The position numbers and the translations under genes were made by a program. Positions 14,525 to 18,868 of a stretch of DNA of 18,868 bases are shown one piece after another; within the stretch, counting starts at the first letter, position 1, and each line of letters opens with the position of its first letter. The stretch lies in assembly GCA_031283515.1 (NCBI GenBank), contig JAITBS010000100.1, positions 1 to 18,868 of the forward strand, read 5' to 3'. Source of the stretch: Planctomycetaceae bacterium (GTDB taxonomy: Bacteria; Planctomycetota; Planctomycetia; Pirellulales; Thermoguttaceae). The notes below the pieces were generated by a model. The model did no database searches. It worked only from the letters and a program-made list of their open reading frames with translations, and had not been told where the DNA came from.

Positions 14525-15607
14525 ATGAAAAGTATTGATAAGAAAAATGGATTTCTCGAATACAATTCGACGGATTTATTGGAGATTCTGACCGGATTGG
14601 GATTACCCAAGTTCCGGCTCCAACAAGTGCGGCGTTGGGTTTTTGCCAGAAAAACAACGTCATTCGATAAAATGACCGATCTCTCGAAAGAAACACGAAA
14701 ACTTCTTACGGAACAATTCGGTTCCGTCTTGCAAGGTAAAGAATTAGCTTGTTATCGGTCTGACGATTCGACAGAAAAACTTCTTATTGAATGGACGGAT
14801 GGTGAACGGGTTGAATGTGTTCTTCTTCGGGATAATCGTAACCACCGAACAGCGTGTATTAGTACTCAGGTTGGTTGTGCCATGGGTTGTGTTTTTTGTG
14901 CCAGTGGAATGGATGGTTTTGTACGGAATTTATCTCGCGGTGAAATATTGGAACAATTTGTGCGGCTCAATTCCCTGCTTCCCGATCAGGAACGTTTGAC
15001 ACATGTTGTGGTGATGGGCATTGGTGAACCGTTACTCAATCTCGACGCACTTCTTTCGGCATTAGACGAAGTAACCGTTTCGGATGGTTTTGATTTAAGT
15101 GTGCGGCGGGTAACCATTTCAACTGTCGGAATTCCGTCCGGTATTCGGAAACTTGCGGAATCGGTGGTTCGTAACGGTAAAGGATACAAACTTGCTGTTT
15201 CTTTGCACGCTCCAAACGATGGATTACGAACTCGAATTATTCCGCAAAATCAATTTTCCGGTATTAGTGAAATTCTGAAAGCGGCGGATGATTATTTTAA
15301 ACAGACTGGCAGACGAGTGACATTTGAATACACACTTATTGCCGGTCTCAACGATCAACCGGAACATGTTCAACAATTGGTTCATTTACTGAAAAACCGA
15401 ACAGCAATTATCAACATTATTCCATTGAATCCTGTATCGGAATTGAATTTTCAAACACCTTCTGCTAAAACGGTTGCGTGGTTTGCTGGACAACTCGAAT
15501 CGCAGGGAGTTCAGGTCAAAATTCGTTTCCGTAAAGGCGATAAAATCGGAGCAGCCTGCGGTCAATTGCGCCGCGTTCATCGGACAACTCCAACGAGAAC
15601 CGGCTAA
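14525..15607 (+). CDS. rlmN: Dual-specificity rRNA/tRNA methyltransferase RlmN
   Basis: This is a 360-residue radical-SAM enzyme that methylates C2 of A2503 in 23S rRNA and, in many bacteria, A37 of some tRNAs. The [4Fe-4S] cluster motif is C118-x3-C122-x2-C125 (GCAMGCVFCASG). C111 in CISTQ and C345 in GAACGQL match the pair of catalytic cysteines of E. coli RlmN (C118 and the methyl-carrying C355). VVVMGIGEPLLN (about 161-172) and RRVTISTVGIPSGI (about 193-206) are the SAM-binding segments. IIPLNPV supports RlmN over Cfr, though the split is not absolute. Length is typical and all key residues are present. The ATG has no obvious ribosome-binding site. Confidence 0.95.
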   Translation: MKSIDKKNGFLEYNSTDLLEILTGLGLPKFRLQQVRRWVFARKTTSFDKMTDLSKETRKLLTEQFGSVLQGKELACYRSDDSTEKLLIEWTDGERVECVLLRDNRNHRTACISTQVGCAMGCVFCASGMDGFVRNLSRGEILEQFVRLNSLLPDQERLTHVVVMGIGEPLLNLDALLSALDEVTVSDGFDLSVRRVTISTVGIPSGIRKLAESVVRNGKGYKLAVSLHAPNDGLRTRIIPQNQFSGISEILKAADDYFKQTGRRVTFEYTLIAGLNDQPEHVQQLVHLLKNRTAIINIIPLNPVSELNFQTPSAKTVAWFAGQLESQGVQVKIRFRKGDKIGAACGQLRRVHRTTPTRTG

Positions 15608-15790
15608 AATTTTCAGTTCCTAACCGTTCACACAATAAAATTTTGTAATATTTTGTCCGCAAATTACACCGTTTTTTGAAGATTATTTTTTTTGAATATT
15701 ACGAAACAAAAAAATAACAAAACAGACGAAAAGAGAACAAACTAAAGATTTGGGAGTTTTATTTAATTTCAATAAACGTTTTAAAAAATT

Positions 15791-15829
15791 AGCGGAAATC
15801 TGCGTCATCTGCAGACTCTGCGGACTCTG
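15791..15829. repeat. CTCTGCGG-type intergenic repeat
   Basis: AGCGGAAATCTGCGTCATCTG, which I split as AGCGGAAATC and TGCGTCATCTG, is followed by CAGACTCTGCGGACTCTG. The TCTGCGTC(A/C)TCTGC core is shared with 5976-5994. The rest of 15608-15875 is AT-rich with no gene or clear terminator. Confidence 0.45.
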
Positions 15830-15875
15830 TTAATAAAATAGTTACCATTATTTTTTGTGTGAACCTCTGAAATTA

Positions 15876-17102
15876 TTACAATAATTTTGGATTGAGAACA
15901 ATATGTTTAATGAGTCGGCGGTTCCATGTGTACACGGCATGAACCATTCCATCTTTGGTCTGAATAATGGCTGGATAGGAAAATTCTGCTGTCGGTGTAC
16001 ACTCAATCGTCGCAATCTGTTGCCAATCGTTACCGTCCTTCGATACCGCAAGATTAAGCATTTCACGATTGCGCGGAAAAAAATTCTTGTCCTCCGTGTT
16101 GTTTGTGTGATTATAAATCAGGAGTTGGCGTCCGTCTTTTAACGTAACAGCATCGGTTCCGGAATTGGGATTGGGCAACGCAAGCGGTTTTATCGGACTC
16201 CATGTTTTGCCTTGATCTTCCGACCATGTTTGCCAAAGCGAGCCATTACCGTTACGGTTTCGGGCAATCATTTGTAGTGTTACGTTTGAATTATTTTCGT
16301 TCGGATTATTTTTGTTTGGATAAACAAGAATACTTGGTTGAATCGCACCGCCTTGTTCCGTAGAGTTGAGCGGTTGGGTGCTTGACCATGTTTTTCCGTT
16401 ATCAGACGAACTTTCAAGATGAATTTGCCATGCGGCACCTTTCTCGCGGCTACTGGGACAAAAGATAACACCGTTAATTTCAACCGGTTTGTTTTTAACA
16501 GGACCAATAAAACTGTTCGGTAATTTTTGGCGATTTGTCCATGTAACACCGTCATCGTTTGAGATCATCCATTCGCCCCACCACTTTTGCGGATCAGGTC
16601 CGACTTTGAAAAAAAGCATCAGTGAACCGGAAGTCGGTTGAAAAAGAACGGGATTCCAACAAGGGAATGATTTACCGTCTTCTTGTTTCCCGTTAGCAAC
16701 TTCGACGGGTTTTGACCATTTTCCGTTTATTTTTCGGGCGAGCCAAATTCCGACATTCGCATGTCCTTCATGTCTTCCGCCAAACCATGCGGCAAGAAGT
16801 GTTCCTTTGTCGGATTCTACAATAGTTGACGCATGACATTGCGGATAAGGTGTGGAAAGATAAATAAATTCTTCTTCCACAAGTCCGGGACGTTTTTCCT
16901 CTGTTATTGTAACAGATTGCGCAATAACAAACGATGTTGTCAAAGACAAAAGTAAGATTGTTGTCATTAAAGACAGCACAATTAAAATCTTTTTATTTGT
17001 TTTCCTGAGTTTGTTTGGGAAAAAGTTAATGAAGTAAGTTTGAATTAGCCGGATCATTTTTGATACGATAGTAATCGTGATCATAAAGATTGTTTTTTTC
17101 AT
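15876..17102 (-). CDS. Secreted sialidase-fold (BNR_2) glycan-active protein
   Basis: The 408-residue protein has Asp-boxes typical of six-bladed sialidase propellers: SNDDGVTW (181-188), SSDNGKTW (232-239), SEDQGKTW (294-301) and a degenerate SKDGNDW (354-360). The run TPYPQCHASTIVE, LLAAWFGGRHEGHANVGIW and FSYPAIIQTKDG matches the BNR_2 family often annotated as exo-alpha-sialidase. Members act on diverse glycans, so sialic acid as substrate is not established. The strong AAGGAGAA 5 bases before ATG supports the long start. It gives an odd 61-residue N-terminus with two hydrophobic stretches, the second (about 39-61, ending FVIAQS) being a likely signal peptide. A low-complexity Asn/Pro insert (about 262-275) lies between blades. 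It is divergent from the glycosidase at 17702. Confidence 0.87.
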   Translation of the reverse strand: MKKTIFMITITIVSKMIRLIQTYFINFFPNKLRKTNKKILIVLSLMTTILLLSLTTSFVIAQSVTITEEKRPGLVEEEFIYLSTPYPQCHASTIVESDKGTLLAAWFGGRHEGHANVGIWLARKINGKWSKPVEVANGKQEDGKSFPCWNPVLFQPTSGSLMLFFKVGPDPQKWWGEWMISNDDGVTWTNRQKLPNSFIGPVKNKPVEINGVIFCPSSREKGAAWQIHLESSSDNGKTWSSTQPLNSTEQGGAIQPSILVYPNKNNPNENNSNVTLQMIARNRNGNGSLWQTWSEDQGKTWSPIKPLALPNPNSGTDAVTLKDGRQLLIYNHTNNTEDKNFFPRNREMLNLAVSKDGNDWQQIATIECTPTAEFSYPAIIQTKDGMVHAVYTWNRRLIKHIVLNPKLL

Positions 17103-17107
17103 AATCG

Positions 17108-17115
17108 TTCTCCTT
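17108..17115 (-). promoter_or_regulatory. Ribosome-binding site fixing the sialidase-like start
   Basis: AAGGAGAA on the - strand lies 5 bases before the ATG at 17102-17100. It is one of the best Shine-Dalgarno matches in the window. It argues that the unusual long N-terminus is translated and that start is not at an internal Met such as residue 46. Confidence 0.7.
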
Positions 17116-17270
17116 ATTATGAGTTGGTTTGATAAATACCCACAAGCGATAACAATCGACTTGTTTTTGCATAGAGGTTATAAGTTTACTCCAAAATCAA
17201 TCTTTTTTTCAAGTGTAACTATGCGACAAACACGTGTAATTTTACGTCAAAAATTTTTCCAACTCTAAAA

Positions 17271-17393
17271 GTGAACAAACCAAATAAAAAAATCTGGGAT
17301 ATTCATGTTGATGATTGGACTGCCGGCGTCAATCTGGAATTGTCAACGGCTGAGCGTTTCGGATTTTTAGACGATTCGGTTTCAAAAACTTGA
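17271..17393 (+). CDS. Possible 40-residue ORF or gene remnant
   Basis: GTG at 17271 opens 40 codons reading NKPNKKIWDIHVDDWTAGVN, then LELSTAERFGFLDDSVSKT, ending at TGA. Composition and codon use resemble the real genes nearby. There is no ribosome-binding site, and I recognise no family. It could be the 5' remnant of a lost gene or chance. Confidence 0.25.
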   Translation: MNKPNKKIWDIHVDDWTAGVNLELSTAERFGFLDDSVSKT

Positions 17394-17516
17394 AACGGTT
17401 ATTTCTTCAAGATTTTATGTTAATTTGTTGTTACATAATTCATGACAATAAGTTATGGCAAAAAACACATGATCACGTATCCATAAAACTTTCCATTCTT
17501 TTGATTTTGGATGGTC

Positions 17517-17544
17517 TTGACTAAATAACGGATCATGCTACACT
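17517..17544 (+). promoter_or_regulatory. Candidate sigma70-type promoter
   Basis: TTGACT (17517-17522), a 16-base spacer and TACACT (17539-17544) match the vegetative consensus at 5 and 4 of 6 positions. It lies about 157 bases before the glycosidase ATG on the same strand. The remaining spacer 17394-17701 shows no gene. Confidence 0.35.
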
Positions 17545-17701
17545 ATTTTTGATTTCCTTTTATTTTTCAATGTTAAAATGAATATGGACAGTAAAAATAC
17601 AGCGCGTTTTTTTTGTAACTATACAACATAAAAGACGTTGCAACAAAAAACCGTTCCTTTTTTAAAAAATATTCGCCACAAAAAAATCATGGAGAAATTT
17701 T

Positions 17702-18820
17702 ATGCAACTTACAAAACGTGAATTCCTCAAAACATCTGTTATACTTGGCACATCGCTTGCAGTGCCGTCTTTTTTGAATGCGCAAGAGGCAAAGGAAACA
17801 GAGAAAAAAACTGATATCACACCACAACTCAAGAACACCTCTTTTTCATGGGTTCGCGGTTTCAACTACCAACCCGGTTATAGTTCTGGAAGCGGCGGTT
17901 ACGAAGATGGAACCGGATGGTCTCTCTGGCGCGATTTGAAAATTGATATAATTGATCGCGAACTCTCACATGGAAAAGAGCTTTTTCCTGATATGACTGC
18001 TGTTCGTCTTTGGCTGCCGTACAATGTTTATTTAGTGCAACCGAAACAATTTCTGGAAGATTTTTCCAAGTTCATTGATATTGTCGGCAAGTTGAAATTA
18101 CGGGCAATGATTGTTTTGTTCAATGCGTGGCATGGCACACCGGATTTTGGCGGTTTCTATCAAGGTTCTTTCCAATCCATGAGCAAAGAACAACTTGATA
18201 AGACATTCAAATTTGTCGATGACATCTTGGATCGACATGGAGAGGATGAACGGATTTATGCTTGGGATCTTTGCAATGAACCGGATTTGCGGGTATCGCT
18301 TGATCTGTATTATTCTTGGCTGAAACAGTTACATGATCGGATCAAATCCCGCAAGGAAAAAACCGTTTTGACAATTAGTAATTGTGCAGGATTAAGAGCC
18401 GTAAAAAAATATGAACCGTTGAGCGATATTTTGGGACCGCATCCATATTTTACGTATCGCCAACCAGACGACTATCATCAAAATCCGCAGGATTACGATG
18501 ATAAAGTTGTTGGTTACAAGAGTAATCTTGATAGTTATGTGAAATTTGCCAACGAGGTCAACAAGCCTATTATTGCCACAGAAATTGGTTGGGGTGATTT
18601 GATTGATGCTGGGCGGATTGAGAAGTTGCGGGTTGAGTTATCGTCGGTCAATGAGCGTAAGATTGGCTGGATGATTCATGCGTTGTGCCATAGTCCTGTT
18701 GCGGATTTACATCGTCCTGAGTATGGACCGGTAGCGAGTGTGGGATATATGGGTTGTATAGAGCCGGATGGTTCGTTGCGACCACATCACGAAATTATCC
18801 GCGATTTTTTGAAGCAATAA
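17702..18820 (+). CDS. Exported GH5-like glycoside hydrolase
   Basis: The 372-residue protein begins with a signal resembling a Tat leader (TKREFLKTSVILGTSLAVPS, likely cut near Ala27), but with Lys-Arg in place of the twin arginines. The mature part reads as a clan GH-A (beta/alpha)8 barrel: RGFNYQPGY (52-60), AVRLWLPYNVY (100-110), AMIVLFNAWHG (135-145), AWDLCNEPD (187-195, acid/base Glu193), HPYF (247-250) and PIIATEIGW (289-297, nucleophile Glu294). The two glutamates on strands 4 and 7 are the family's retaining catalytic pair. Family GH5 is likely, but the exact subfamily and sugar cannot be read. GGAGA 8 bases before ATG supports the start. It pairs in function, not in operon, with the divergent sialidase-like gene. 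Confidence 0.88.
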   Translation: MQLTKREFLKTSVILGTSLAVPSFLNAQEAKETEKKTDITPQLKNTSFSWVRGFNYQPGYSSGSGGYEDGTGWSLWRDLKIDIIDRELSHGKELFPDMTAVRLWLPYNVYLVQPKQFLEDFSKFIDIVGKLKLRAMIVLFNAWHGTPDFGGFYQGSFQSMSKEQLDKTFKFVDDILDRHGEDERIYAWDLCNEPDLRVSLDLYYSWLKQLHDRIKSRKEKTVLTISNCAGLRAVKKYEPLSDILGPHPYFTYRQPDDYHQNPQDYDDKVVGYKSNLDSYVKFANEVNKPIIATEIGWGDLIDAGRIEKLRVELSSVNERKIGWMIHALCHSPVADLHRPEYGPVASVGYMGCIEPDGSLRPHHEIIRDFLKQ

Positions 18821-18868
18821 TTTAAAATAAATATGCTCATCACACTTGACAATTCGGTTTTCGTTTTT

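Noticed and set aside
18821..18868. TTGACA near 18845 as a promoter start
   Set aside because: The window ends before a -10 box could be judged.

Overview
The window looks like a chromosomal segment of a low-GC, loosely packed member of the Planctomycetota. I infer this from three things: a SpoVG that carries a Cys4 zinc-ribbon insert, the ispE-spoVG pair, and the coaE-rho pair. All three are arrangements I associate with planctomycetes. The coding sequence is AT-rich, and only about 70% of the window is convincing coding sequence. Secreted sugar-active enzymes at the right end would fit a gut- or polymer-associated lifestyle, but that is inference.

Layout, left to right. 1-111: the last 36 residues of an alpha/beta hydrolase. 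112-467: a repeat-rich spacer. 468-2384 (-): DnaK. 2385-3284: a spacer with hairpins and a probable IS110-type transposase remnant. 3285-4737 (-): ispE then spoVG, a two-gene operon. 4738-5845: a long spacer with a probable frameshifted small gene. 5846-5916 (+): a tRNA-Gly(CCC) with U at position 37. 6152-8649 (-): coaE then rho. 8828-9110: a repeat element with 17-bp inverted ends. 9208-10299 (+): aroC. 10566-12164 (+): a membrane-anchored protein of unknown function. 12301-14217 (+): a DsbD-type thiol:disulfide transporter. 14525-15607 (+): rlmN. 15876-17102 (-): a secreted BNR/sialidase-fold protein. 17702-18820 (+): an exported GH5-like glycosidase, divergent from the sialidase-like gene.

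Most genes are housekeeping: protein folding, isoprenoid and chorismate synthesis, CoA synthesis, rRNA/tRNA methylation and transcription termination. They do not form a single system. The strongest oddity is the Rho protein. Its primary RNA-binding domain and Walker motifs are well conserved. However, its Q-loop is about seven residues short, its R-loop lysine is proline, and the residue aligned with the arginine finger is glutamine. The second signal is a family of short non-coding elements with ends like TAATATATCAGTGGAAT, found at three or more places in the window. I found no CRISPR array, prophage, intact insertion sequence or recognisable defence system.
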